Source: Allobosea sp. CS1GBMeth4 (GTDB lineage: Bacteria; Pseudomonadota; Alphaproteobacteria; Rhizobiales; Beijerinckiaceae). From it: a DNA stretch of 64,000 bases. Below are positions 1 through 8,444 of this stretch, in pieces. The position numbers and the translations under genes are program-made. The notes below the pieces were generated by a model. That model had not been told where the DNA came from. It did no database searches and saw only the letters and a list, made by a program, of their open reading frames with translations. Within the stretch, counting starts at the first letter, position 1. Every line of letters begins with the position of its first letter. The stretch lies in the NCBI RefSeq assembly GCF_900185715.1, contig NZ_FYAS01000013.1, positions 1 through 64,000 on the forward strand, in the 5' to 3' direction.

Positions 1-474
1 ACCCAGCCGCCCCGCCCGGGCTCGGTGCCGTCCTTCCCGCAGCGCGCCGCGCCGCAGCCGGCCTCCCCGCCCTGGGGCAGCCAGGCAGCCGCGCCGCAGC
101 AGGGCATGGCCCCCGCGCCCGGCCCCTGGCAGAACCAGGCGGCGCAGGCACCGGCACGCGGCGGCGGCTTCCTGGCGAGCGCGCTGACCACGGCGGCCGG
201 CGTCGCCGGCGGCATGGTCGCCGGCAACATGCTGATGAACGCGCTCGGCGGCGGCAAGAGCGCAACCGGCGAAGCCAAGGCGGCCGAAGCGCATACGGCG
301 GAGAACAAGGACGCCTCGCAGGCCAGCGATGCGGCGAAGGACACGCAGACGGCGGCCGACCAGCAGCCCGCCGTCGAGCCGCAGCAGGACTATCAGGAGC
401 CGAGCTATCAGGACGCCAGCTACGACGATGCCGGCTACGATGATGGCCTGGGCGGCGACGACGACTGGGTCTGA
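1..474 (+). CDS. DUF2076 family protein, C-terminal part only
   Basis: The frame is open from base 1 to a TGA at 472-474 and no start lies in the window, so the gene begins upstream; the in-frame GTG at 25 is inside the protein. What remains is a Pro/Ala/Gln-rich linker, a glycine-rich hydrophobic segment (GGGFLASALTTAAGVAGG onward) and a very acidic Tyr/Asp-rich tail ending GGDDDWV. This linker, hydrophobic stretch and acidic tail are typical of the C-terminus of DUF2076 proteins, described in databases as periplasmic ligand-binding-sensor-like, with function not established. A strong terminator follows 27 bases after the stop. The family call rests on the tail alone because the conserved N-terminus is not visible. 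Confidence 0.72.
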   Translation, partial: TQPPRPGSVPSFPQRAAPQPASPPWGSQAAAPQQGMAPAPGPWQNQAAQAPARGGGFLASALTTAAGVAGGMVAGNMLMNALGGGKSATGEAKAAEAHTAENKDASQASDAAKDTQTAADQQPAVEPQQDYQEPSYQDASYDDAGYDDGLGGDDDWV

Positions 475-501
475 GCGCCGCACGGCTCGCTGAAAAGGAC
501 G

Positions 502-530
502 AGGCCCGCCTGGCGACAGGCGGGCCTTTT
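502..530 (+). terminator. Rho-independent terminator after the DUF2076 gene
   Basis: An 11-bp perfect stem (502-512 with 517-527) closes on a GCGA tetraloop and is followed by a short T run (527-530). It lies between the end of the plus-strand DUF2076 gene and the end of the convergent L,D-transpeptidase gene, so it may act in both directions. Confidence 0.85.
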
Positions 531-554
531 CCGTCCGGTGGCGCGTCGCCGGTC

Positions 555-1370
555 TCAGATCACGACGACCTTCGCCCCGACGCGCACCCGCTCGTAGAGG
601 TCGATCACATCCTCGTTGTTCATGCGGATGCAGCCGGAGGAGACCGCCTGGCCGATCGTGTTCGGCTCGTTGGTGCCGTGGATGCGGTAGAGCGAGGAGC
701 CGAGATAGAGGGCGCGCGCGCCGAGCGGGTTCTCCGGGCCGCCGGCCATGAAGCGCGGCAGGTCGGGCCGGCGCTTGAGCATCTCGGCCGGCGGGGTCCA
801 GCTCGGCCATTCGGCCTTGCGGGTGATGCTCTTCATCCCGGCCCATTCGAAGCCGGGACGGCCGACGCCGATGCCGTAGCGCAGGGCCCGGCCGCCGGGC
901 TGGACCAGGAAGAGGAAGCGCCGCGGCGTGTCGATGATGATGGTGCCCGGCCTGTGCGGCCCGTCATAGGCGACCTCCTGCTTCTGGAAGCGCGGATCGA
1001 GCGTGCGCGCGATCGGCCGCTCGGCCGGCAGCGGCTCGCCGAGCGCCGCCGAGCGACGCTCGCGGCGCGGCTCCATCGGATCGCCCTGGACCGGAACCGG
1101 CGGCTCGTAGTCGGAGAGGCGACGCATCGCCGGCTGCTGGCCGTAGGCTCCGCGCGGCGGGCGGTTGTACACCGCCCCGCCCCGGCCATAATCGGTCGGG
1201 TCCCGCCCGGTCATCAGCATCTCGATGAAGCCGCCGCCATATTGGCCACGCGCCGTGGCGCTCGTGACCATCGGATCGGCCGGGCGCCAATAGGTCTGGG
1301 CGCTGGCCTGGACTGAGAGCTGGAGGGCGCCGCCGAGCACGGCGAGAGGAACGAGATAGAGCGGACGCAT
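555..1370 (-). CDS. L,D-transpeptidase (YkuD domain), exported
   Basis: Predicted 271-residue periplasmic enzyme forming 3-3 cross-links in peptidoglycan or attaching proteins to it. The N-terminus MRPLYLVPLAVLGGA...ASAQ is a signal peptide. A proline/arginine-rich region follows, and a YkuD domain fills the second half. The catalytic signature is clear near the C-terminus: His of HGTNEPNTIG (about residue 231) and Cys of SSGCIRMNN (about residue 247). I chose the ATG at 1370 because AGAGAG lies just upstream and the signal peptide then starts at Met; an in-frame start at 1391 would add seven residues. It stands alone, downstream of a flippase gene on the same strand. Confidence 0.9.
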   Translation of the reverse strand: MRPLYLVPLAVLGGALQLSVQASAQTYWRPADPMVTSATARGQYGGGFIEMLMTGRDPTDYGRGGAVYNRPPRGAYGQQPAMRRLSDYEPPVPVQGDPMEPRRERRSAALGEPLPAERPIARTLDPRFQKQEVAYDGPHRPGTIIIDTPRRFLFLVQPGGRALRYGIGVGRPGFEWAGMKSITRKAEWPSWTPPAEMLKRRPDLPRFMAGGPENPLGARALYLGSSLYRIHGTNEPNTIGQAVSSGCIRMNNEDVIDLYERVRVGAKVVVI

Positions 1371-1544
1371 GACGCAACTCTCTGGACGCAACGTGCCGAA
1401 AGCGTGCGGCGAGGCATTGAAATGAATGGTGAATCGTTGACTCTGGCGGGCCGGGAATGGCCCGGATCGTGCGAATTCCGGCGGTTAACCTTAGCGATCG
1501 GCGAGCAAACGCGGTAAACGCGCGGTTTCCCGTGATCGCTCGGC

Positions 1545-3017
1545 CTATCGCGTCCGGCTCCTGCGCATGGCGAGCCAGAGCCGCAGCAGCGTCCGGCACC
1601 GCGCCACGTCGAAAGCCAGCATCAGCCCGCCATAGACGGTGGCGCCGAGCGCGGCCTGAAGCAGCAGCTCGACCGGGGGCTGAAAACGACCGGAGAGCGG
1701 CCAGACGGCCGCCGTCATCAGCGCCACCGCAGCGATGACGAGGCCGACATCGCGCAGCCTCGGCAGGGTCGGCAGGGCTCGCAACGCGAGCCAGCCGGTG
1801 ACGAGGAGAACCACGAGGAAGCTCACGGTCTGGCCGATGGCGAAGCGCTGCGGCCCAGCCGCCGCAAATCCGAAGACGAGCGCGAGATTGGCGGCGAGGC
1901 CGACGCAGGCGGCCAGCGTCACCGTTCCCGTGCGCTTGCCGAGCAGGAAGACGGGATAGAGCCCGGCGACGAACACCGTGAGCGCGACGAAGCCGGGCAG
2001 CAGCAGCCGCAGATAGGGCGCGAAGCGCCCCCGAAACTCCGCCGGCACCAGCAGCGCTTCGAAGGCCGGCAACACCAGGAAAAGGCCGGCCGCCACCGGC
2101 AGTGCCACCATCAGCACGACCACCAGATTGTCGGCGATGCGCGCCTCCGCCGCGCGCCGGCCCCGGGTCTCGTCGAGCCGGAGGACCGCGCGCAGCATGA
2201 CGATCTCGAGCGTCGCGGCGAGCGTGCCGAACAGGCGCAGGCCCATATCGGCCGCGAGCGAGAAATAGCCCGCCTCGGCAAAGCCATAGGCATCGGCGAG
2301 CAGCGACCGGTTGAGCAGCGGGATCAGCGAGTAGATCGCGTTGGCTCCGACGAGCGGCAGCGCATAGCGGGCGAAGTCGAGCGCCAAGTCGCGCCGTGCC
2401 GCCGACCAGGACAGCGGCGCGTCGGCGAGCGAGCGGCGCACCGTCAGGAGGGCCGCCATCACGCTGAGCACGCCGCCGAACATCACGACCGTCGCGTCGC
2501 GCGTCCACCAGGCGCCGCCAACCATCAGCAGCAGCGCCAGCACGTTCTTGACGATGATCAGCCGGGCATAGGCCGCGTCGAGGAAACGGGCGCGGGCGAT
2601 GGCGCCGTGATAATCGAAAAGGCCGGCGCAGATGCCGCCGAGCACCGAGGCCACGACCAGCATCGCCGGCAGGCCGAAATCGACCCCGGCGGCGACGGCT
2701 GCGACCAGGAGACCGGTGAGCGCAATGGTGATGCCGGCGCTCAGAACGTCGAGCGTCGCCCTGATCTGCGGCTGTTCCTCCCGGCTCTTCTGCGAGTAGA
2801 AGCGGATGGCCGACAGCTTGATCCAGTCGAGCAGCGCCGTGTTGACGAGGACGATGATCGCGGCGCCGATGGCATAGCGGCCGAACTCGGCCGGGCCGAG
2901 GAAAAAGGCGATGAGCAGCCCGAGGGCGAAATTCAGCCCGGCATTGATCACGAAGGGCAGGAGAACGGTCATGACGCCATCGCGAAAGGGCCCGCCGGCG
3001 CGACGCCGGTCCCGCAT
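1545..3017 (-). CDS. Polysaccharide flippase-like membrane protein (MOP/Wzx superfamily)
   Basis: A 490-residue integral membrane protein with about twelve to fourteen hydrophobic helices along its whole length, starting VLLPFVINAGLNFALGLLIAFFLGP, the usual opening of lipopolysaccharide or exopolysaccharide flippases of the MOP superfamily. Such proteins move lipid-linked sugars across the inner membrane. No glycosyltransferase or polymerase gene is next to it, so its substrate cannot be inferred. The ATG at 3017 is preferred: the frame runs further upstream, but that stretch is arginine-rich, non-hydrophobic and overlaps the divergent TSUP gene. A GGCGGA lies about twelve bases upstream. Confidence 0.8.
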   Translation of the reverse strand: MRDRRRAGGPFRDGVMTVLLPFVINAGLNFALGLLIAFFLGPAEFGRYAIGAAIIVLVNTALLDWIKLSAIRFYSQKSREEQPQIRATLDVLSAGITIALTGLLVAAVAAGVDFGLPAMLVVASVLGGICAGLFDYHGAIARARFLDAAYARLIIVKNVLALLLMVGGAWWTRDATVVMFGGVLSVMAALLTVRRSLADAPLSWSAARRDLALDFARYALPLVGANAIYSLIPLLNRSLLADAYGFAEAGYFSLAADMGLRLFGTLAATLEIVMLRAVLRLDETRGRRAAEARIADNLVVVLMVALPVAAGLFLVLPAFEALLVPAEFRGRFAPYLRLLLPGFVALTVFVAGLYPVFLLGKRTGTVTLAACVGLAANLALVFGFAAAGPQRFAIGQTVSFLVVLLVTGWLALRALPTLPRLRDVGLVIAAVALMTAAVWPLSGRFQPPVELLLQAALGATVYGGLMLAFDVARCRTLLRLWLAMRRSRTR

Positions 3018-3109
3018 GACTGCGCTGATTCCGCCCAACCGCCAAACCGTCCATGTCCCGGCCCGCGCCGCCCGGGCCCGGCGCCATGCCGTCGCGGCGG
3101 ATTGAAGCG

Positions 3110-3874
3110 ATGCCGGGCGACCCGCTGTTCTATCTCGTGGGCTGGGCGACGACATTGCTCGTCGGCATCGGCAAGGGCGCCTTCGGCGGCGGGCTCGCCA
3201 TCCTCGGCGTGCCGCTGCTGGCGCTCGTCGTCGATCCCTTGCAGGCTGCGATCATGGTGGCGCTGCTGGTCGCGGCGATGGACATCGTCGCCATCGGCAG
3301 CTTCGGCGCCTCGACCTGGTCGAAGCCCGACCTCGCCTGGCTGATCCCCGGCCTGATCGCCGGCATCGCCATCGGCTATGCGATATTTCTCGTCGTCGAC
3401 GCCCGCATCGTGACGCTGATCATCGGGCTCGTCACCCTCGCCTTCACGGCGCACTGGTTCCTGCGCGGCCGGGCGGCGCCCGCGGGCCACCTGCCGGTGT
3501 CGCCGCCGCTGGCGCTGCTCGCCGGCACTGCCTCGGGTTTCACCACCTTCGTCGCCCATGCCGGCGGCCCGCCCGTGGCGATGTACCTGCTGGCGCGCGG
3601 GCTGACCAAGAGCAGATTCGTCGGCACGACCATCGCCTTCTTCATGCTCGGCAACCTGCTGAAGCTGCCGCCCTATGTCGCGCTGGGCCTGAAGCAGCCG
3701 CAGGCGCTCTGGGCCGCGCTCGCGCTGCTGCCGGCCGCGCCAGTCGGCGTTTGGCTGGGGCGCTGGCTGCATGAGCGGCTCGACCAGAAGCGGCTGTTCT
3801 TCGCCTGCTACCTGCTGCTCGCCGCGGCCGCGCTGAAGCTGACGGCCGACGCCGCGCTGGCATTGCTGCGATAA
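3110..3874 (+). CDS. TSUP (TauE/SafE) family permease
   Basis: A 254-residue membrane protein with about eight hydrophobic segments. The two family repeats are visible: GIGKGAFGGGLAILGVPLLAL near residue 20 and GTASGFTTFVAHAGGPPVAM in the second half. TSUP permeases carry sulfite, sulfoacetate, thiosulfate or other organic anions; the substrate cannot be read from sequence. The ATG at 3110 gives the usual family length; earlier in-frame starts at 3053 and 3086 would add a charged leader. It is divergent from the flippase gene with a 92-bp spacer, so the two may share a regulatory region. Confidence 0.85.
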   Translation: MPGDPLFYLVGWATTLLVGIGKGAFGGGLAILGVPLLALVVDPLQAAIMVALLVAAMDIVAIGSFGASTWSKPDLAWLIPGLIAGIAIGYAIFLVVDARIVTLIIGLVTLAFTAHWFLRGRAAPAGHLPVSPPLALLAGTASGFTTFVAHAGGPPVAMYLLARGLTKSRFVGTTIAFFMLGNLLKLPPYVALGLKQPQALWAALALLPAAPVGVWLGRWLHERLDQKRLFFACYLLLAAAALKLTADAALALLR

Positions 3875-3939
3875 CGGCATGGCAGGAGCGCGGGCCGCCC
3901 ATCTTTGCAGCGCGGCGCATTGGCCCTAAGCGATCCGTC

Positions 3940-4440
3940 ATGACCGCTCTGCCTCCCCTTCGCGACGCGACCGACGCCGATTCGGAGCCGCTCGCCGCCC
4001 TGATCGCCGCGACCTTCGCCGAGTATCCGAACTGCCTGTTCGACTGGTCCGAGTTCCCGGAACTGCGCCGCCCCGCCAGCCATTATGCCGAAAGGGGCGG
4101 CAGGCTCTGGGTCGCGGACGGGACGGAGGGCCGCATCGTCGGCTCGATCGCCGTGGTGCCGGTGCCCGACCAGAACGCGGTCGAGCTGTTCAAGGTCTAT
4201 GCCGATCCGAGCCAGCGCGGCGGCGGTCTGGCGCAGGCGCTGTTCGCGCGCACGCTCGCCTTCGCGGAAGCGGGCGGCTATGGCGAGATGATGCTGTGGT
4301 CGGACAGCCGCTTCGCGCGCGGCCACCGCTTCTACGAGAAGCTCGGCTTCGTGCGCTGGCCGGGCGAGCGCTATCTCGCCGACATCTCGTCCAGCTGGGA
4401 ATACCATTTCCGCAAGCCGCTCGCCCCGGCGACGCCATGA
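3940..4440 (+). CDS. GNAT family N-acetyltransferase
   Basis: A 166-residue single-domain protein. The acetyl-CoA pyrophosphate-binding loop is SQRGGGLAQALFARTL (about residues 89-104), followed by FYEKLGFVRW, the usual beta6/beta7 region of GNAT enzymes. The acceptor substrate is unknown. Its stop codon overlaps the start of the next gene (ATGA at 4437-4440), so it is translationally coupled to an EamA exporter. That suggests, without proving, that the modified molecule is exported by the neighbour. Confidence 0.85.
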   Translation: MTALPPLRDATDADSEPLAALIAATFAEYPNCLFDWSEFPELRRPASHYAERGGRLWVADGTEGRIVGSIAVVPVPDQNAVELFKVYADPSQRGGGLAQALFARTLAFAEAGGYGEMMLWSDSRFARGHRFYEKLGFVRWPGERYLADISSSWEYHFRKPLAPATP

Positions 4441-5279
4441 CCCTCGGCACGGCGCTGCGAGCGGTCCTCGGCATCGCGCTGCTCACCGCGATGGACGCGG
4501 TGATCAAGGCGCAGATGCTGCAGCATCCGTTCCTGCTGGCGCTGTTCATGCGCTTCGCCATGGGCGCGGTCTGCGCACTCGCCGTCGTCGCGGTCCTGCG
4601 CCCGCCGGCGCCGACGCGGGCGAGCGTGATCGGCAACAGCGCCCGTATCCCGATCGTCATCCTGACCGCCGGCAGCTTCTTCTATTCGGTCTCGGTGCTG
4701 CCGCTCGCCGAGGCGCTGACGCTGTCCTTCCTGGCGCCGGTCTTCGTCGCCCTGCTCGGGGCGCTGATCCTGAAGGAGCGGCTCGACGGGCGCATTCTGC
4801 ATGCGCTCGGCTTCGGCCTCGCCGGCATGCTGGTGATGGTCTGGCCGCGCCTGCACGGCGGCGTCACCGGCGCCGAGCTCGGCGTCGCCGCCGCGCTGTT
4901 CTCGGCGCTCTCCTATGCCTTCAACCTGATCCTGCTGCGCAGGATCGCGGTGAAGGAGCACCCGGCGATCATCGTCCTGTTCCAGAATGCCGGGCCGGCG
5001 CTGTGCCTCGCCTGGCCGGCCTCCCGCGCCCTCCAGCCGATGAGCGGCGGCGACCTGCTCGCCTATCTCGGAGCCGGCGCGCTCGGCGTCGCCGGGCATT
5101 TCGCGCTGACCTCGGCCTTCGCCCGCGCCCCCGCCTCGCGGCTGGCGCCGATCGAATACACGGCGCTGGTCTGGGCGAGCCTGCTCGGCTGGTTCGTCTT
5201 CGGCGAGGCGCCGCTCTGGACCACCTATGCCGGTGCGCTGCTGATCATCGCCGGCGCCTTCGCCGTCAGCCGGCGCTGA
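4437..5279 (+). CDS. EamA/DMT family exporter
   Basis: A 280-residue protein with about ten hydrophobic helices in two EamA repeats (ALTLSFLAPVFVALLGALILKERL closes the first; PIEYTALVWASLLGWFVFGEAP is in the second). Proteins of this drug/metabolite transporter group export amino acids, nucleosides or small toxic metabolites. The ATG at 4437 overlaps the stop codon of the GNAT gene by four bases, which fixes the start and indicates co-translation. Confidence 0.88.
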   Translation: MTLGTALRAVLGIALLTAMDAVIKAQMLQHPFLLALFMRFAMGAVCALAVVAVLRPPAPTRASVIGNSARIPIVILTAGSFFYSVSVLPLAEALTLSFLAPVFVALLGALILKERLDGRILHALGFGLAGMLVMVWPRLHGGVTGAELGVAAALFSALSYAFNLILLRRIAVKEHPAIIVLFQNAGPALCLAWPASRALQPMSGGDLLAYLGAGALGVAGHFALTSAFARAPASRLAPIEYTALVWASLLGWFVFGEAPLWTTYAGALLIIAGAFAVSRR

Positions 5280-5385
5280 GGACCGCCGCAAAATCGCCGG
5301 TTTGCTCGGCGTTGTGCACGGGGCGATGCGAGGGGAGAAACCGGCCGCCATGTTTGCCTTCCGCTCCAACCGCGATTGACCCGGC

Positions 5386-6084
5386 ATGCGGCGCGCCGGC
5401 ATCGCTGCTCGCGTCCTGCGCGAGCCCGGCCTTCCCGCCGCGCTCTGCTTCCACCTCCTGCTCGGCATCCTGGTCGCGATCCGAACGATCGACAGCTTCG
5501 TGCCGGCACAGGAAACCAGCGTCGAGGTCGAGTTGGTCTCCCCAGAGACCTTGACGCCACCGGCACCGCCTCCCGTCCCCGCGCAGGCGCCCACTCCCCC
5601 ACCGGCGGCCGAGATCACGCAGTCTCCACCATCAGCGCCGCCTCCCGTGCGGCCGGACAAATCCACCGCCCCGCCTGTCCCTCCGCCCGCCGAACCATCG
5701 GCAATGATCACGGCCCGGACGCTGCATTCCGAGAGCGTGCTGGCCAATCCGCGCAGCCGCGGGACGCGGGAGGCGCTGAAGACGCTCGACGCGGCCGAGC
5801 GCATCGAGCAGCTCTGCAATCTCGAGGCGATGAGCCAGATCCATGCCTGGAAGGCGGAGTTCGAGCCGGATCGCGTCGTCGCCTACGCCATGGCCGGCAC
5901 CAAGCTGTCAAAGACCATCCTGGAAGCCGAGGGCGCCGCCTTCCGCAGCCGTAAGCAATGGTACGGCTTGCGCTTCCGCTGCGAGATGGCGGCGGACGGC
6001 AAGGTCACCGGCTTCCAGTTCCGCGTCGGCGAGGCGATTCCGCGCAGCGAATGGGCGGCGCATGACCTGCCGCCCGAACATTGA
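5386..6084 (+). CDS. DUF930 domain protein with TonB-like N-terminus
   Basis: A 232-residue protein. A single N-terminal hydrophobic segment (AALCFHLLLGILVAI, about residues 19-33) is followed by a long Pro-rich linker (about residues 55-105, many PPP/PAP units), then a C-terminal domain with REALKTLDAAERIEQLCNLEAMSQIHAW and a conserved RKQWYGLRFRCEM segment, matching DUF930. The layout of anchor, proline rod and periplasmic domain looks like TonB, but there is no TonB C-terminal domain and no ExbB/ExbD nearby. A periplasm-spanning envelope role is inference. Two cysteines (in QLCNLEA and RFRCEMA) may form a disulfide. Confidence 0.75.
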   Translation: MRRAGIAARVLREPGLPAALCFHLLLGILVAIRTIDSFVPAQETSVEVELVSPETLTPPAPPPVPAQAPTPPPAAEITQSPPSAPPPVRPDKSTAPPVPPPAEPSAMITARTLHSESVLANPRSRGTREALKTLDAAERIEQLCNLEAMSQIHAWKAEFEPDRVVAYAMAGTKLSKTILEAEGAAFRSRKQWYGLRFRCEMAADGKVTGFQFRVGEAIPRSEWAAHDLPPEH

Positions 6085-6100
6085 CGTGGCCGCAGCCGCC

Positions 6101-6478
6101 TCAGGCCGGCTTGCCGCAATAGGCCTCCAGCCGGTAGCCGTCGGGATCGACGACGAAGGCGGCGTAATAGTCTGGGCCATAGGCTTCACGCAGGCCGGGC
6201 CGGCCGTTGTCGGTGCCACCGGCGGCCAGCGCCGCCGCATGGAAGGCGTCGACGCTCGCGCGCGTCGGAGCGACGAAGCAGAAATGCAGGTTGGAGTCGC
6301 GATCCGGCGGCACCGGCGCCGAAACGGCCCCGATCCAGAGCCCGACACTGCCCTTGCCATAGCCGAGCGAGCTCTCCTCGGCGCTCAGGCAGTCATAGCC
6401 GAGCGCGCCGAGCGCCGCGTCGTAGAAGCGCTTCGCGCGGGCGATCTCGCGAACGCCGATCGAGACGTGATCGAACAT
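6101..6478 (-). CDS. VOC (glyoxalase/bleomycin resistance-like) protein
   Basis: A 125-residue single VOC domain. The three usual metal-ligand positions are present: His4 (MFDHVSIGV), His in SNLHFCFVAP and Glu in GYRLEAYCG at the C-terminus. Many short proteins of this group are metal-dependent lyases or dioxygenases; the substrate is unknown. GGGAGG lies nine bases before the ATG. It is the second gene of a probable two-gene unit, 18 bases downstream of the 6497-6997 gene. Confidence 0.85.
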   Translation of the reverse strand: MFDHVSIGVREIARAKRFYDAALGALGYDCLSAEESSLGYGKGSVGLWIGAVSAPVPPDRDSNLHFCFVAPTRASVDAFHAAALAAGGTDNGRPGLREAYGPDYYAAFVVDPDGYRLEAYCGKPA

Positions 6479-6496
6479 GATGGTCCTCCCGGATGC

Positions 6497-6997
6497 TCAG
6501 GGTGCGACGCGCCTGGCGCGGAAATCCGCCTGGATCTGCCAGCTCGCGCCGTCGTCGCGCGATCGGTCGCCGATCCAGTGGAACGAATCCGGCGTGATCT
6601 CGGTGAAGCGCCAGCGGATCGCGGTGCCGTCCTCGAGCCGGCCGTGCTGGACGATGTCCCTGCCCTCGGCGCGGCCGATCTGATGCGTGTAGTACTGCTT
6701 GACCGGGTCGTTCCAGCGGATGTGCCAGGCGTCCCGGCCGGGGTCGTAGACGCGCAGCGTCGTGCCGTGGAAGAAGCCGGGCAAGGTCCAGACATCCTGC
6801 ACGGCGCGCCCGCCCAGCACCCAACCGAAATGGATCTCGCCCCTGGCCTCGTGACGCTGGCCGTCATCGGTGTGCATCACCGCATCCATGGTCCAGGCGC
6901 CGACGAACTGGCCGTAGAGGGCGAGCTTGTGCGCGTATTCGGGCGCCGGCCCGGCGGCGACGAGGGCATCGGCCAGCACCGATGGCGCTGCTGTCAT
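6497..6997 (-). CDS. Conserved hypothetical protein, DUF1579/lipocalin-like beta-barrel
   Basis: A 166-residue soluble protein with no signal peptide. It shows repeated Trp/Gly-rich strands (GQFVGAWTMDAVMHTDDG, GEIHFGWVLGGRAVQDVW, AWHIRWNDPVKQYY) as in DUF1579 and similar small lipocalin-like proteins. No catalytic residues can be assigned. It precedes a VOC gene in the same unit and is divergent from an AraC regulator at 7084, which may control both; that is inference from position. Confidence 0.65.
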   Translation of the reverse strand: MTAAPSVLADALVAAGPAPEYAHKLALYGQFVGAWTMDAVMHTDDGQRHEARGEIHFGWVLGGRAVQDVWTLPGFFHGTTLRVYDPGRDAWHIRWNDPVKQYYTHQIGRAEGRDIVQHGRLEDGTAIRWRFTEITPDSFHWIGDRSRDDGASWQIQADFRARRVAP

Positions 6998-7083
6998 GAT
7001 CGGGCTCCGTTCCTGTTCAGATGGCGCCCACCTAGACCCGGAGCCTCGGGCCCCGCTTGGGAAAAACTGCTAAACTTTCACTC

Positions 7084-7893
7084 ATGACCACCACAGCGCA
7101 TCGTCTGGCGTCGGGCCCCGGCTGGCGGGTCAGCGACATCGTCTGCACCGCCGGTCCGGACGACAGGCCTTTCGAGGAAGAGCATCCGCATCACTGCATC
7201 GCCATCGTCCGCAGCGGCACGTTCCGCTATCGATCGGCGCAAGGCAGCGCCGTCCTGGCGCCAGGTTCGCTGCTGCTCGGCAACCGCGGCGCCTGCTTCG
7301 AATGCGGCCATGAGCACGCGGCCGGCGACCGCTGCCTCGCCTTCCAGTTCGAACCGGCCTATCTCGAGGGCATCGTCGCATCGGTGCCGGGCGCCCGGAG
7401 GATCGGCTTCGCGCAGGCGCAGCTGCCGCCCCTGCCCCGGCTCGCCGGCCTGACGGCAGCGGCGGAGCTCGCCGCCGACGATCGCGACGGGCTCGAAGAG
7501 ATCGCGCTGCGCCTCGCCGGCGCAGTGACCGGCCTGCTCTCCGACGCCGGGCCCGGGGCCAGGACGCCGAGCGCACGCGATCAGCGCCGGATCACGCGGG
7601 CGCTGCGCCATATCGAGGCACATTGCGAGGAGGCGCTGTCGCTCGGCGCGCTGGCGCGACAGGCGGCGATGAGCCCCTATCACTTCCTGCGGACATTCCG
7701 CGCCATAGTCGGGATGACGCCGCATCAATACGTGCTGCGCAGCCGCCTGCATCGTGCGGCATTGCTGCTGCGGCGCACGGAGCGGCCGGTCGCCGGCATC
7801 GCCTTCGACTGCGGCTTCGGCGATCTCTCGACCTTCAACCGGCGCTTCAAGCGGGTGATGGGCAAGAGCCCGAACGCGTATCGCGGCGCCTGA
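7084..7893 (+). CDS. AraC family transcriptional regulator
   Basis: A 269-residue regulator. The first 150 residues form a cupin-like sensing domain (HHCIAIVRSGTFRYR, GSLLLGNRGACFECGHEH). The C-terminus has two helix-turn-helix units: ALSLGALARQAAMSPYHFLR and VAGIAFDCGFGDLSTFNRRF followed by FKRVMGKSPNAYR. The ATG at 7084 is preferred to an upstream TTG at 7057. It is divergent from the 6497-6997/VOC pair across 86 bases, which may be its target promoter. Confidence 0.9.
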   Translation: MTTTAHRLASGPGWRVSDIVCTAGPDDRPFEEEHPHHCIAIVRSGTFRYRSAQGSAVLAPGSLLLGNRGACFECGHEHAAGDRCLAFQFEPAYLEGIVASVPGARRIGFAQAQLPPLPRLAGLTAAAELAADDRDGLEEIALRLAGAVTGLLSDAGPGARTPSARDQRRITRALRHIEAHCEEALSLGALARQAAMSPYHFLRTFRAIVGMTPHQYVLRSRLHRAALLLRRTERPVAGIAFDCGFGDLSTFNRRFKRVMGKSPNAYRGA

Positions 7894-7900
7894 GCGGCAC

Positions 7901-8374
7901 TCAGCGCCTCGCGCCGAAGATCATGCAGGTCTCCGTCCCGTGCGCCAGCAGCTTGCCCAGGGCGTCGACCAGCCTGCCCTCGCTGGTCGCGACCGAGCCG
8001 CCGCGGTGGATCAGCCTGCCTTCGCAACGCACCGGGCCGTTTGCCGGCATGACGGGGCGGACATAGTTCAGCTTCATCTCCAGCGTGGTATAGCCCTCGC
8101 CGGCCCGCAGCGCTGAATGCACGGCGCAGGCCATGGCGGAATCGAGGATGGTCGCGGTCCAGCCGCCATGGATCGTCCCGAGCGGATTGAAGAAGCGCGG
8201 CGAAGGCCTGCCGACGAAGACCGCCCTGCCTTCCTCGGCCTCGGCCAGGTCGAAATCCATCGCGTCGGCGAAGGGCGGGCCGGGATGGCGCCCCTCGATC
8301 ATGCCGCGCAGGAAGGCCGCGCCGTCCTCCGCAAGCAGGACATCACGGCTGACGACACCGATCTGGCGGGACAT
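7901..8374 (-). CDS. PaaI-type hotdog thioesterase
   Basis: A 157-residue hotdog-fold acyl-CoA thioesterase. The family signature is FNPLGTIHGGWTATILDSAM (about residues 61-80), with the HGG turn and the Asp at the start of the long helix. Substrates of such enzymes are aryl- or acyl-CoA esters. The ATG at 8374 is supported by GGAG seven bases upstream. That ribosome binding site lies inside the 3' arm of a 40-bp palindrome (8381-8420), so expression may be controlled by RNA folding or by a repressor. The upstream neighbour on the same strand is a MarR regulator. Confidence 0.87.
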   Translation of the reverse strand: MSRQIGVVSRDVLLAEDGAAFLRGMIEGRHPGPPFADAMDFDLAEAEEGRAVFVGRPSPRFFNPLGTIHGGWTATILDSAMACAVHSALRAGEGYTTLEMKLNYVRPVMPANGPVRCEGRLIHRGGSVATSEGRLVDALGKLLAHGTETCMIFGARR

Positions 8375-8380
8375 GCGGAA

Positions 8381-8420
8381 GCTCCATCTCAATAGTGTAG
8401 ATACACGATAGAGATGGAGC
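8381..8420 (-). promoter_or_regulatory. 40-bp palindrome enclosing the thioesterase ribosome binding site
   Basis: Outer arms GCTCCATCTC (8381-8390) and GAGATGGAGC (8411-8420) are perfectly complementary; an inner palindrome GTGTA-GA-TACAC (8395-8406) is also perfect, and the two are separated by four-base segments. In the minus-strand mRNA the 3' arm holds the GGAG of the thioesterase gene and would be paired in a hairpin. As DNA, the inner part resembles a MarR/TetR-type operator, and a MarR gene lies upstream. Confidence 0.7.
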
Positions 8421-8444
8421 TCAGCTCGGGTCAAGCGCTCGCAC

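Noticed and set aside
1457..1738. Small plus-strand open frame in the flippase 3' region
   Set aside because: Mostly overlaps the flippase on the other strand; Arg/Ala-rich, no ribosome binding site.
964..3087. Minus-strand frame of about 700 codons over the flippase gene and into the transpeptidase gene
   Set aside because: Another frame of the true flippase; arginine-rich and without membrane helices.
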